A program made the translations under genes and the position numbers. Of a stretch of DNA of 64,000 nucleotides, positions 7,501-15,510 are shown piece by piece. Origin of the DNA: Clostridia bacterium (GTDB taxonomy: Bacteria > Bacillota > Peptococcia > DRI-13 > UBA5745); contig JAHDPO010000036.1 of NCBI GenBank assembly GCA_018434325.1, positions 32,451-96,450 on the forward strand, in the 5' to 3' direction. The first letter of the stretch is position 1. Every line of letters starts with the position of its first letter. The notes below the pieces were generated by a model. That model was given only the letters and a program-made list of their open reading frames with translations. It did no database searches and was not told where the DNA came from.

Positions 7501-10500
7501 CTTCACCGATACCGAAGGCGTCGAAATCCAAAAAGGAGCGGCCGGCAAGAACAGCCTCATCAGCCTGGCTGTCCGGGAAGCTTATTTTATGCCCCTCTTT
7601 AAAGGTCTGGCGGCGGACAAAATTTATAGCCAATTTCTTGCCCTCAATGTGGATATCGAATTCCCCAAAGCTGCCGGCGGTGCGGAAGAATACCTGATCC
7701 CCGATATTTTCAGCCATTTCTACGCGGGGATCAACGGCACTTTATCGCCGGCCAGCCAAGCTACCTGGCTGGCGGAAAAGCCCTTGGCAGAACCCGGCAA
7801 CCCCGGTATCCATTTAAAGAAAGGCGATAAAAAAAGCGGCGTTCTCATCTTTTTGGTGCCTCGCCAGTCTACGGAGCCGGCAACTCAGCTTTCCCTGCAT
7901 TTCTATGACGTCACTAACGGTCACATCCAGATCCCGATTATCGGCGTTCTCAATGAAAAGCTGTTGGAGCTGGATCAGCTGCCCGCCGCTGCCCCCGCTA
8001 ATATTTCCGAAACCTTCAGTCTGACTCTCAAGGGTAAAACGGAAACAGCGGAGCTGGCCGGCGTCAGCATTTATCAAACCACCGATCCCGTCAATATTCC
8101 AAAAAACACTACCTTCCGGGTGCTGGAGGCTCAATTTGCCAGCAAGGTTCAAGCCCATCTCAACATCCTGCCTCAGGAACGCTTCCTCTACGCTATCGAA
8201 ACGGATCAGGGCCCTTTGGCTGTCAAGATGAGCGACGCCGTCTACAATATACCCTTGGGCTTCAGCAATGGCCCCCTGCTGGCCCCGGCTGCCGCCGCCA
8301 ATGTGCGCCTGCCCTTTCAGATGCCTATTGCCTTGAAAGAAAGCAAATCCTATCTCTTTGCCGACCTCCGGGGCGATTCCCTGCAAATTCCCGTTACGGG
8401 GGGCAGCCCTTATCAAACGGCCAGTCTGGGCAAAAGCTTCAGTCATCCCTACTTTGATCTGACGGTTCACGCCTTGCGCAAGCTGGCCAACAACAGCAAT
8501 AAAATTGTGCTGGACTTCACCCTGCGGGATAAGCCCGACGGCGTGGGCCTCAGCGGCGTCCAATCCCTCTTTATGCTCTCGAAAGAGGAAACGGCAGCAG
8601 CCGACGGCCAGCACAAGCTTTCCGCTGCCGCCGCCGGTAAAGCCGGCGCCGCTATTGCCGCAGGCCGCAAGGGCTTGGGCAGCTTCGGCGACAGCGATAA
8701 CGTCAAAAGCGTCGTCAGCCTCAGCAGCGCTACGGATAAGCTGCTTTTCGGCGCCGACGCCGATTGGGCGGTGCTGGATAACAACAGCCGCCGGGGCATC
8801 ATGGTCTTTGATCTGCCCCACGGTGAGGATGCCGCCCAATGGAACCTTTGTTCCGGCTTTCTGGAAGAACTGTTACTGCCGGTGGAAGCGGATGTATACG
8901 GCTATCTGCCCTTGCTGGCCGAAAAACAAGAAGTGCCCCGCCAGTTGGATTTTCAGCGGGCTTTGGAGGAAAAAGTCAGCGCCGCCGTAGCCGCCTACCA
9001 GGCCGGCCGCTCCCAGGCCAAGAATTACACCACCTTAGGCCTCAGCAGCCAGGACACCGTCAACCGTTCCGGCCTGGTTCCCGCCCTCACTTTATATGGC
9101 AGCCGCATCCTGGAGAGCGTCAACAGCTATGAAGACTTTTTGCAAGTAATGTACGGCCTGAACATGCTGCCGGGGCCCTACCATTCCTACTGGTATGCTC
9201 CCGAGGCGGTGCTCACCCAAGGCTGGGGCACCGAGCTGGATCTGGCCAACCTGGCCTGCCATATGCTTGCCTGTCTGGGCTTCCAGCCTCAGGTCAGATC
9301 GGTAGAGCTGACGGAGGTCGGCCAGGAAAACGCCGGCCGGATTATGGGCCTGGATTATGACTCAAACTACACCGCCGGCATCCTTTACACCGACGAAAAA
9401 GGGGCCCAACAGGTATTCGTTGTCCCCTTCATGCGCAATCTCACGGAATTGCCCGGCCTGGCCTATCTGGGCCCCAGAAACGAGTACAGCAGCAGCACAA
9501 GCCCCGCCCGAGGCACCCTTACCATCACCGCCCGGGCTGAACTGATCAAACCCCTGGCAGACGCCAATTCCGCTCAAGTAGCGGCCTTCAATTCCCTCAA
9601 CTCCATGTTTGCCGAAGAAGGCCAGGCTGACGAAAAACCGGCCGTTGAGGATATCCTGCTGTTCCACCGGGAGCTGTCCATGCCGGACCTCAGCCGTGAC
9701 GTCATAGACATCAGCTACGTTGCCGCCGGCAAGAGCAAGGACGGCCAAGGCGACATCCTCATTGCCGCCCTCGATTCGGGCCAGGGTCTGCTTTACGACG
9801 AAAAACGCTTTATCGACACCTCGTTTTATCAGATCCAGTCCGTGACCATAGAAGCCGACCGGACCAGCCATACCACTTATTTGGAGCCGGGCCAGAAGCT
9901 TAGCGACGTCGTTCACACTTTCGCCTTCGGGACGCCGGAGATGACTGCTGAGGCAGCGGCTGCTCTGACGGCGGCGGTGGCCGGCAAGCTGGAAGAGGCT
10001 AAAGCCGCCGGTGATTACGGTACTGTTCGCTGGGTGGGTCATAGTGCCGCCGGCCGCTTCATCCGGGGTCTGACGGCTTTTGAAGCGGAACAGGAGCCGC
10101 GTTTTGGCCTGGTAGCTGCCCGCACCGATCGCCCCATAGCCTTCATGGTCACCATGAAATCCGACGGTGAAAAGGCAACGGCCACCACGGATCTTATGCG
10201 CGTCCAAAACCGGCTGCTGACACGGCCCGACAGAGAACAAATGGACGGCTTCTCCATTGCTTGCGGCATCTATGCCAGCATTCTGGAAGGGGAAGCCTTA
10301 GGCAGCGGCAAAGCCGTAGGTTTTATGGAGGTTTGGAGCGCCCTGCCCCAGGATGCTCAAATTTATCTGGTTCCTAAAGAAAAAATGCTCTCTACCGCCG
10401 AAGCCCTGGAAAAAGCCGGCGGACCTCCTAAGCTCATCGAGCATCTAAAGAAGGAGTTTGAAAGCTCTCCCTCCCGAAAAATGTTTTTCCTGCCTTCACA

Positions 10501-11116
10501 GCCCGCCCTCATCGACGGCAAAGAGCGCTGGGCCTGGCTGGAGGTCAGTGAGGATTCCGACGGTACCCGGGCTATTTCCGTCAGCGAGACGGGGGAACGC
10601 TCTGCCATGGCCCAATACGTCCTGCTCAACGCAGCTTCTGTCGGCATGAAGCCTCTGAGCGCCGAAGGCATCGCCGGCTTTCTCTACGGCATCACCTGCT
10701 CCAACTGGGGCATCGCCGCTTATTCCTTGGAATTGGATGATCCCGTACTGATCCGGGCCCGGGCCTATGCCCTGATGGACGCCATTGCCGAAAAGTTGGA
10801 GACCATTGAATCCGTCAAGGATATTCCCGCCGATATGGCCAGCAAAGGTAAAAAGATCGAAGAATTCATTGTGGAAAACGCCGATAAAGAGCTGACGGAG
10901 ATCGTAATAGAACAATTGAAAGAAGAAGCCAAGGCCCAAGTGGAAGACGTGGCCAAAAGCGCCCTCAAGTTTGCCGATGTACCCCTTATGCCCTTTATGG
11001 AGGATGCCGTAAAAGGCAAAGATATCGAAGGCTCGGATGGCGATGTGGCCGGCTACAGCTTCTCCGAAGGCTTCCGGGCGGCGGTAGACGCCATGTTCCC
11101 GGAAATGTCGAAGTAG
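4553..11116 (+). CDS. Giant lipoprotein with two vWFA domains, about 2187 residues
   Basis: The ATG at 4553 is chosen because AAAAGGAGGG lies just upstream and it opens a lipoprotein signal (MKRLTAIILLFALMFNLASC). The first ~480 residues are beta-rich and unassigned. A first von Willebrand A domain has a MIDAS motif DSSGSM at about residue 514 and a TDGAD-like FSDGAD site. A second has DRSGSM at about 709 and YFTDAA. The region beyond ~1000 is unassigned; around 1540-1580 GWGTELDLANLACHMLACLGF resembles the transglutaminase-fold helix but lacks an obvious nucleophilic Cys. The C-terminus is helical. It is probably a surface adhesin or protein-interaction scaffold needing divalent metal (inference). 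Confidence 0.88.
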   Translation: MKRLTAIILLFALMFNLASCGKGETDAAGRPEDRQLQEDNAAAQLASLAVAGGKSPPEITGVVHGPADGIGVAGVDYQELPTGPADDWGDLAIPYFNPLGSFKLYYGARQADHATPGFATRDGYTLGDLALLSLEQQWILDIDHEDFTFNWLRAYAKGLGAVEHPAPADSAVFEILENPQTCWWAVATKSSGGCRLDIYRLNMAPAGQTITIKTSELAENTFHLYTDCVPGKLQSATVTIKGKTNSEVKIDSYQRRSYGQYQRYVGLPDGYEAHHGRFNNKRTDTYVIDNIPVCEGKLVWTFEWPPEDNAFNWTNLMKPEEITFRIDNVADIPQVKWGEALGAIRIKGLPAGIADVIPQPGVDPRHDEVTGSSNSYGASSLDAEGNQIFTLPAGYYNLRFARQGYAINLASQIQLVPVSAGEVTTVTVPPELRSTIEELGKRYGTFERAAGGIEIQSNKDNGNTATVSIVVNDPQERDVFPENEDIKITENGLPAKVTKIQREPAAANVVLVLDSSGSMGANMKPAVEAAKKFVASLPDNAGIRLVQFAQKITQHKAQGKAEVIAALDTVKEGGGTALYDATNTALEMLKELDKAYVVIFSDGADSRELTNAGKGSDLNKAGILEKIKASQATVLSIGFGAGHDPRILVEMSEASLNGAYFAAIQPEALDSAFAAVSGRFGNQFTITYDRPTALKDKSGDVPVISFMIDRSGSMDMDPSESENDVDYRIDKIKKLFHDYVLALPAGTLMQLGSFRLPPGGAPEEINYNQITTDSKAQILSGLGSFFADGGTPILEALTVAYYNLLPVPSSKRTLVYFTDAALAVDELEKVQLEKILTQYKEAGIRILFAGLGNEKFAEAYQSGFQTAARLSGGEYVLSDKLEDIQKALDSLMQKLDLPAAAETGISFSIEMDARTEDGSRMNYSAAKALPDFSQREAAGKTVNPEIARISGGEPYIRYDSAGSRLLYGIDKPGSDSIIQTRLSFTDTEGVEIQKGAAGKNSLISLAVREAYFMPLFKGLAADKIYSQFLALNVDIEFPKAAGGAEEYLIPDIFSHFYAGINGTLSPASQATWLAEKPLAEPGNPGIHLKKGDKKSGVLIFLVPRQSTEPATQLSLHFYDVTNGHIQIPIIGVLNEKLLELDQLPAAAPANISETFSLTLKGKTETAELAGVSIYQTTDPVNIPKNTTFRVLEAQFASKVQAHLNILPQERFLYAIETDQGPLAVKMSDAVYNIPLGFSNGPLLAPAAAANVRLPFQMPIALKESKSYLFADLRGDSLQIPVTGGSPYQTASLGKSFSHPYFDLTVHALRKLANNSNKIVLDFTLRDKPDGVGLSGVQSLFMLSKEETAAADGQHKLSAAAAGKAGAAIAAGRKGLGSFGDSDNVKSVVSLSSATDKLLFGADADWAVLDNNSRRGIMVFDLPHGEDAAQWNLCSGFLEELLLPVEADVYGYLPLLAEKQEVPRQLDFQRALEEKVSAAVAAYQAGRSQAKNYTTLGLSSQDTVNRSGLVPALTLYGSRILESVNSYEDFLQVMYGLNMLPGPYHSYWYAPEAVLTQGWGTELDLANLACHMLACLGFQPQVRSVELTEVGQENAGRIMGLDYDSNYTAGILYTDEKGAQQVFVVPFMRNLTELPGLAYLGPRNEYSSSTSPARGTLTITARAELIKPLADANSAQVAAFNSLNSMFAEEGQADEKPAVEDILLFHRELSMPDLSRDVIDISYVAAGKSKDGQGDILIAALDSGQGLLYDEKRFIDTSFYQIQSVTIEADRTSHTTYLEPGQKLSDVVHTFAFGTPEMTAEAAAALTAAVAGKLEEAKAAGDYGTVRWVGHSAAGRFIRGLTAFEAEQEPRFGLVAARTDRPIAFMVTMKSDGEKATATTDLMRVQNRLLTRPDREQMDGFSIACGIYASILEGEALGSGKAVGFMEVWSALPQDAQIYLVPKEKMLSTAEALEKAGGPPKLIEHLKKEFESSPSRKMFFLPSQPALIDGKERWAWLEVSEDSDGTRAISVSETGERSAMAQYVLLNAASVGMKPLSAEGIAGFLYGITCSNWGIAAYSLELDDPVLIRARAYALMDAIAEKLETIESVKDIPADMASKGKKIEEFIVENADKELTEIVIEQLKEEAKAQVEDVAKSALKFADVPLMPFMEDAVKGKDIEGSDGDVAGYSFSEGFRAAVDAMFPEMSK

Positions 11117-11165
11117 GCGCCGCCGCCAATACCTAAGCAAACCTCGAAATAGCGAAATAAAACAA

Positions 11166-11205
11166 GGGGAGCGGCAGGTTTTAGCCTGCTGCTCCCCGTT
11201 TGTGC
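11166..11205 (+). terminator. Rho-independent terminator
   Basis: GGGGAGCGGCAGG (11166-11178) pairs with CCTGCTGCTCCCC (11185-11197) across TTTTAG with one G-U pair; a short GTTTG tail follows. It closes the vWFA lipoprotein unit. Confidence 0.7.
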
Positions 11206-11262
11206 TACGCCCGGCATGGGTGTGTAACTAGGCGGTGAAAGTCCACTACAGACTTAACTGTC
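11202..11262 (+). mobile_element. Probable 5'-end relic of a bacterial group II intron
   Basis: The stretch begins GTGCTACGCCCGGCATGGG and continues with CTAGGCGGTGAAAGTCC. From memory this matches the conserved 5' end and first domain of bacterial group II introns (GUGYG start, then the GGCGGUGAAAGUCC element). No intron-encoded reverse transcriptase and no domain V/VI follow, because the next gene ends at 11308. If correct it is a 5' fragment left after deletion or an abortive insertion. Alignment to an intron database would decide. Confidence 0.5.
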
Positions 11263-11307
11263 TCTACCTCTTGTTGACGGCGGCCCTTTGCTCCAAAGCA
11301 AGCGCCT

Positions 11308-12327
11308 TTACCGCCGGCTTCTGAGGGTGCGATAAAGAGCATAACAGCATTCCCCTATAGTGACGATGATGATAAAGGCGGAAATAAGCAGAATAATGGT
11401 GCGGCCGCCGCCGGCCCCCAGAAATCGCAGCAAATTGGGATTCTCAAGGCCCCGGATAAAAGCAAGGAATTCATCGCTGAGCAAACCGGGCCTGTTGAGC
11501 AAATAGACTACGATAATCGTGCTGATTAAGCTGCTGGCCACGGTTGTGCCGCAGACAAGAGGCGTCCAGCGGCCATATCTGATTTTGACAAGACAATCAA
11601 AAACGCTTAAGGAAATCACAACGACCATAGCGGGAAGGCAGCTTGCTAAAAATCCGGGACTAAACAAGCTGTACAGCCGGGTTTCGCCCCTGATGATCAC
11701 AAAAGAAAAAGGCAGTACGCCGGAGCACAACAGTATCATAATTATCCCAAAAACAACCGTCACTACCAGCTCGGCGATGCTGTCGGATAAGGGTATTCTC
11801 CCTTTATCGTCAGCAGGGGTCTCCGGCAGGTCTTCGATTTTCCACTCCTTGCTTTTATCGGGCTTAGCCCCTGTCCGTTCCGCAATCACAAAGCCTACAG
11901 TAACCCACATCAGAGCCTGAAAAACCGCTGAAATCCCTAAAGCCAGGCCCTTGGCCAGGATCTTAGCGATTACCTGGGACAAATTCACCAGATCATATCC
12001 CAGATTATCAATAGCTCCCGCAATCGTGCCAGCTGCCAGAACTGCCAGACCCACCAGAGGCAAGACCAGCTTTAATGTGCGCAGGTATTCATCATAAATG
12101 GCGGGCGATATCAGGTATTGAGGATTTTGGCGGTATTTTTCGGCCAGAGCAGCCGGCGAACCCAATTGCTGCAAAACTCCCCGGATTTCCCCTTCGTCTG
12201 CGGCGTCGGCATTGTCGGCCAGCATATCGTAGATATTAGCGTTCAGCTCCCGGCTTACTTCCTCCCGCTCCTTTTCCGGCAACCGGCGGGTTACATCATA
12301 AATATAGCGTTCAATCAAATTGCCCAT
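11308..12327 (-). CDS. HAAS-domain (permease prefix-like) membrane protein
   Basis: The start at 12327 (MGNLIERYIYDVTRRLP) has AAAGGG about 10 bases upstream and overlaps the end of the padR gene by 17 bases. The N-terminal ~80 residues fit the HAAS/DUF1700-type module (RYIYDVTRRLPEKEREEVSRELNANIYDML) that accompanies PadR regulators and ends in QLGSPAALAEKYR. Six to seven hydrophobic segments follow in the remaining ~250 residues. In known PadR/HAAS pairs the membrane protein is a regulatory partner whose level PadR controls; its substrate or signal is unknown here. Confidence 0.82.
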   Translation of the reverse strand: MGNLIERYIYDVTRRLPEKEREEVSRELNANIYDMLADNADAADEGEIRGVLQQLGSPAALAEKYRQNPQYLISPAIYDEYLRTLKLVLPLVGLAVLAAGTIAGAIDNLGYDLVNLSQVIAKILAKGLALGISAVFQALMWVTVGFVIAERTGAKPDKSKEWKIEDLPETPADDKGRIPLSDSIAELVVTVVFGIIMILLCSGVLPFSFVIIRGETRLYSLFSPGFLASCLPAMVVVISLSVFDCLVKIRYGRWTPLVCGTTVASSLISTIIVVYLLNRPGLLSDEFLAFIRGLENPNLLRFLGAGGGRTIILLISAFIIIVTIGECCYALYRTLRSRR

Positions 12328-12667
12328 CCTCTTCACCCTTTCCGCAAATAGAATCAATGCTTCTTTGCATCTTTCGCCACTCCGCCAGCAATTCCGTATA
12401 TACCAGTCTGCCCTTTTCGCTTATGGAATAATATTTTCTGGGCCTGCTCTCGCTGGTATCCCATTGGCTCAGGAGCAGCCCCTGGCTTTCCAGCCGGCGC
12501 AAAAGGGGATACAGCGTATTGGCCTCAATATCGATAAATTTTTCCTGCATAGCTTGCAGCAGCCCGTAGCCGTAATGGGCTTCCTGCAGACAGCCGAGAA
12601 CGGCTAAAGTTAAACTCCCCCGGCGCAGCTCCGTAAGGAAGCTTTGAAATTGATCATTATCCGGCAT
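12311..12667 (-). CDS. PadR family transcriptional regulator
   Basis: A 118-residue winged-helix protein. The PadR core is clear: RRGSLTLAVLGCLQEAHYGYGLLQAM, then ANTLYPLLRRLESQGLL and the wing SRPRKYYSISEKGR. A short C-terminal helix would give dimerisation. PadR proteins are usually ligand-responsive repressors of their own operon. The overlap with the downstream membrane gene (start 12327) implies coupled expression. A dyad lies inside its own promoter (12692-12704), consistent with autorepression. Confidence 0.93.
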   Translation of the reverse strand: MPDNDQFQSFLTELRRGSLTLAVLGCLQEAHYGYGLLQAMQEKFIDIEANTLYPLLRRLESQGLLLSQWDTSESRPRKYYSISEKGRLVYTELLAEWRKMQRSIDSICGKGEEDGQFD

Positions 12668-12684
12668 ACCATCACCCCTCTTTT

Positions 12685-12714
12685 ATTATACTGTGTATCA
12701 CACAATATTGTAAA
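12685..12714 (-). promoter_or_regulatory. padR promoter with internal operator dyad
   Basis: Read on the minus strand, TTTACA (12709-12714) and TATAAT (12685-12690) are separated by 18 bases. The spacer holds TGTGTATCACACA (12692-12704, + strand reading), a TGTGT/ACACA dyad well placed for repression by PadR (inference). Confidence 0.65.
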
Positions 12715-12781
12715 GAATAATTTATTGTGATTTTCTGCTGAAAAAATTGCAAGTTTTGCAGAGGTCAGTTTTGTTTGCGGC

Positions 12782-12934
12782 GGCCACTGAAAAATGAGCA
12801 AAATTTCAAGTTTAAAGTGTCCGCAACATCATTTTGGAACCCTATTTGATTGTATTTCTCTATATTTAGCGCACTCCTAAGACGATGAGCACTATTTTAA
12901 TCAAACAAAACACTTTAAACCTGCAATTTTGAGC
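12782..12934 (+). repeat. MITE-like inverted-repeat element, copy A
   Basis: The terminal arms 12796-12820 and 12910-12934 are imperfect inverted repeats (left AAATTTCAAGTTTAAAGTGT, right reversed AAATTGCAGGTTTAAAGTGT) around about 90 bp of unique sequence. The left end extends to 12782, where 38 bases are identical to the reversed right end of copy B (21212-21249). Copy C is at 55347. There is no open reading frame. It lies in the gap between padR and the HD-GYP gene. A separate GGAAAATGAGCA/TGCTCATTTCC hairpin follows at 12952-12978. Confidence 0.75.
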
Positions 12935-12984
12935 ATAGCCCCAGCCAGGGAGGAAAATGAGCAATTTTGCTCATTTCCTTCCAT

Positions 12985-13022
12985 AAAAAAACACCTCCGA
13001 TGCGTGAAAGCAGGGGAGGCAC
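12985..13022 (-). terminator. Terminator-like hairpin, T-runs on both sides
   Basis: GTGCCTCC pairs with GGAGGTGT when read on the minus strand, followed by six Ts; on the plus strand the same stem is followed by five Ts. It lies downstream of the HD-GYP gene and the 28-codon frame at 13055. Confidence 0.55.
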
Positions 13023-13054
13023 TTTTTATGAGAGCTATATAAAGTATAAGGCTT

Positions 13055-13141
13055 TCAGCTGAATGCTATAACTGATCTACAAGCTGAGCCATCTTCACTG
13101 CAAGCAAAGGCCGTTGCAGCGATAAACATGTTGTTACTCAT
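13055..13141 (-). CDS. Possible 28-residue peptide gene
   Basis: The ATG at 13141 is preceded by AAAGGGTGA at about 8 bases and a TATAAT at 13169-13174 with no good -35. The peptide is MSNNMFIAATAFAC followed by SEDGSACRSVIAFS, with two cysteines and no charged tail. It lies between the end of the HD-GYP gene (13194) and the hairpin at 12985-13022 on the same strand. It may be a small secreted or membrane peptide, or chance. There is no family match I know. Confidence 0.3.
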   Translation of the reverse strand: MSNNMFIAATAFACSEDGSACRSVIAFS

Positions 13142-13193
13142 TGCTAAATCACCCTTTCCGTATCATTCCGTATTATATAGTCAGAGTTTCTTA

Positions 13194-14459
13194 CTAAAGG
13201 CTATTGTCGAAAATCCGGCGGAACTCCTGTTGATTCTCCAGAAAAATCTCCACTAAAAGGGGGTCGAAGTGGCTGCCGCTGCCCTGCTCAATAATAGCGG
13301 CGCTTTTTTCGTGGCTGAAGCCTTCCTTATATACCCGTCTTGAGCGCAAAGCGTCATAAACGTCGGCCAAAGCCATGATCCGGGCAGCAATGGGAATTTC
13401 CTTACCTTTCAGACCGTTGGGATAACCGCTGCCATCCCATTTCTCGTGATGGCAAAGGGCGATTTCCATGCCGGTTCTGATAAAGGCGTTCATTTTATAC
13501 TCTTTTTCTACACCGGCCAGGGTTTCATAGCCGATAAGGGTGTGGGTTTTCATGATTTCAAACTCTTCCGGAGTCAGTTTGCCGGGTTTAAGCAAAATTC
13601 TGTCGGGAATGCCCACCTTGCCGATATCATGGAGGGGGCTGGCCTTGGTAATATTTTCGATGAAGGAAGCGTTGATTTTTTCGGGATGGGCCTCCCGCTG
13701 CCAAAGCTTTGTAGCCGCCAGCCGGCAGTATTCGGAGGTTCTGCCGATGTGCTCGCCGGTTTCGTCATCCCGTGATTCCGCCAGCTTCACCAGGGCATAG
13801 AGCGTAGCCATTTGGGAAGCCGATATCTCCGCCACCTTTTGCCGCACTAATTCTTCCAGGTGGTCGTTGTATATCCGCAATTTTTCCTCGGCTTCTTTGG
13901 CGGCGGTAATATCCTGGATGGTGCCCCGGACCAGCAACGGCTTGCCCTTGGCGTCATAAGACATCACATAGCGGATGTGTACCCACTTGATCCTGCCGTT
14001 ATCCATGACCATCCGGTGCTGGGATTCGGCAGGGGCAATGCCCTTAAAAACATCTTCGGCAATCTGAATATTTCTGGCCAGATCATCGGGATGCACCCGG
14101 CGGAAATAGACCTGCAAATCAGCATCCGTATCCGTGGGATTTTCTATCTCCAACACTTCCTGCATGGTATCGGACCACCAGAGTTTTTTCGTCCGCAAAT
14201 TCAGCTCCCAGTTGCCCAGCAAAGCAATGACCTGAGCCTCCCGGCGGCTGGCGTCGCTGCGCAGCAGTTGACGGTTTTTGATTTCCAGCTGCTGCGATAC
14301 TTCCGCATAGCGGACAGCCAGTTGAGAAACCAATTGGTTCTGGATTTGATTGTCAATCTGATCGGCAAAATGGTCAAAAACTATTTTGATATGCTCATCG
14401 GACCAGGCTGCCGGCAAATCCGTGGCCCAGCGTGGCGCTTTTATTTGTCCTGACTTCAA
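13194..14459 (-). CDS. PAS domain/HD-GYP cyclic-di-GMP phosphodiesterase
   Basis: The start is TTG at 14459: GGAGGAGG lies about 8 bases upstream and the TTGA overlaps the stop of the preceding gene by 4 bases. About 90 N-terminal helical residues are followed by a PAS fold (LGNWELNLRTKKLWWSDTM ... GRIKWVHIRYVMSYDAKG ... VRGTIQDITAAKEAEEKL) and a coiled coil. A full HD-GYP domain follows: HDIGKVGIPDRILLKPG near residue 275, HHEKWDGSGYP near 337, then ALADVYDAL. HD-GYP enzymes hydrolyse cyclic-di-GMP with a di- or tri-iron centre. Coupling to the di-iron protein upstream suggests control by oxygen or redox (inference). Confidence 0.92.
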   Translation of the reverse strand: MKSGQIKAPRWATDLPAAWSDEHIKIVFDHFADQIDNQIQNQLVSQLAVRYAEVSQQLEIKNRQLLRSDASRREAQVIALLGNWELNLRTKKLWWSDTMQEVLEIENPTDTDADLQVYFRRVHPDDLARNIQIAEDVFKGIAPAESQHRMVMDNGRIKWVHIRYVMSYDAKGKPLLVRGTIQDITAAKEAEEKLRIYNDHLEELVRQKVAEISASQMATLYALVKLAESRDDETGEHIGRTSEYCRLAATKLWQREAHPEKINASFIENITKASPLHDIGKVGIPDRILLKPGKLTPEEFEIMKTHTLIGYETLAGVEKEYKMNAFIRTGMEIALCHHEKWDGSGYPNGLKGKEIPIAARIMALADVYDALRSRRVYKEGFSHEKSAAIIEQGSGSHFDPLLVEIFLENQQEFRRIFDNSL

Positions 14460-15277
14460 TGGCCTTCCTCCTCCAAGAAGTAATCGATGCCCACATTGGT
14501 CAGGGATTTTAAGTGGCCGATGGCCGCCTCTATGGCGGCGGGAGTATTAAGAATGCTGCCGTGCTGGGGAGCAATCATCGAAATATCCAGCTTCTCGATT
14601 TCAGACAAGGCGTAATGCAAGGCTTTGGCCGAGGTCATGACCCGCCGGTGGAAATTAAGTATGCCTAGAATCTGACAGCTTTTTTGGGTAATGGGGCAGG
14701 TTTCACCGGGGACGCAGCTTTTGCAGCTGCCGTCGATCTGCGTGAATAAATCCCAGTTGTAATCATAGCTGCCAAAAATATCGCTGCTGAACAATACTTT
14801 GGTTTTTGTATCATAAGTGACAAAGCTGCCCGGCGAATGGGAATAAGGCGTGCGGATAAACTGCAAACGCCGGCGGCTGGCAAATTCGTAGGTATAGTCC
14901 ATATTCTCAATGCACTGCTTAGGAGATCTTACGGAATAATAATTAATAAAAATATTATTTTCGTAATGGGAGATGATCTGCAAATCTTTGCTGTTGATCA
15001 TGGTTTCCATATGGGGAATATTGCCGCAGAGATCCGGGTCATAGTGATGATAAATCAGGCGCCGGATCATGTTGGGACTGACGCCGGCCCGGATGACCTT
15101 CAACATCACCGTGCTGAAATCATCCCGGCTGCCGCTGTCTAGCAGCACCGCCTCACCGTCGTCCACAATCAGATAAGGGTTGCAGTGCAGGCCTATCTGC
15201 TCATCGGCAAAGCCTACCCAGTAGACGCCGTCAGCGATTTCGATATATTCACTATAGTCCGGAGCTTGGTTGTTCAT
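14456..15277 (-). CDS. ODP-type di-iron metallo-beta-lactamase-fold protein
   Basis: The start at 15277 (MNNQAPDYSEYIEIADGVYW) has AAAGGAG upstream. The protein has 273 residues, with the oxygen-binding domain of flavodiiron proteins but no flavodoxin domain: YLIVDDGEAVLLDSG, the metal motif YHHYDPDLCGN, PYSHSPGS, SSDIFGS and IAPQHGS. In classical flavodiiron proteins the metal motif reads HxExDHxG; here Glu is Asp and the second His is Leu, as expected for ODP sensors rather than oxygen reductases. A Cys-rich insert (CKSCVPGETCPITQKSC) near residue 200 may bind metal. Stop and next start overlap, so it is probably an oxygen or NO sensor for the HD-GYP protein (inference). Confidence 0.8.
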   Translation of the reverse strand: MNNQAPDYSEYIEIADGVYWVGFADEQIGLHCNPYLIVDDGEAVLLDSGSRDDFSTVMLKVIRAGVSPNMIRRLIYHHYDPDLCGNIPHMETMINSKDLQIISHYENNIFINYYSVRSPKQCIENMDYTYEFASRRRLQFIRTPYSHSPGSFVTYDTKTKVLFSSDIFGSYDYNWDLFTQIDGSCKSCVPGETCPITQKSCQILGILNFHRRVMTSAKALHYALSEIEKLDISMIAPQHGSILNTPAAIEAAIGHLKSLTNVGIDYFLEEEGH

Positions 15278-15362
15278 TTTTTTATCTCCTTTGAAGCAAT
15301 CCCTTTTGCCGCCTTCTTCCGGCCGGCCCGGCAAAACCCGCTAAGCATAAATTTATAAGAAT

Positions 15363-15391
15363 ATTATAATGAAAAAAGACAGCAGATACAA
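15363..15391 (-). promoter_or_regulatory. Promoter of the ODP/HD-GYP unit
   Basis: On the minus strand TTGTAT (15386-15391) and TATAAT (15363-15368) are 17 bases apart, about 86 bases before the ODP start codon. Confidence 0.6.
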
Positions 15392-15510
15392 GAAAAACTG
15401 CCGGCCGATTATTTTTCATCCCGCCATCATGCCATTTTCATATTCCTCATGTATAATGTGACGTAATACTATTCTGCGATTAAAATAAGGTGGCAAGGAA
15501 CGGTGTTCTC

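Noticed and set aside
9160..9300. Active transglutaminase domain in the vWFA lipoprotein
   Set aside because: Only the helix pattern resembles the family; the Cys-His-Asp triad is not visible, so it is noted as a resemblance, not called.
12670..12680. GGGGTGAT-like half-site upstream of padR (minus strand) as a member of the dyad regulon
   Set aside because: It is a single half-site that doubles as the padR ribosome site; there is no dyad and no -35 geometry.
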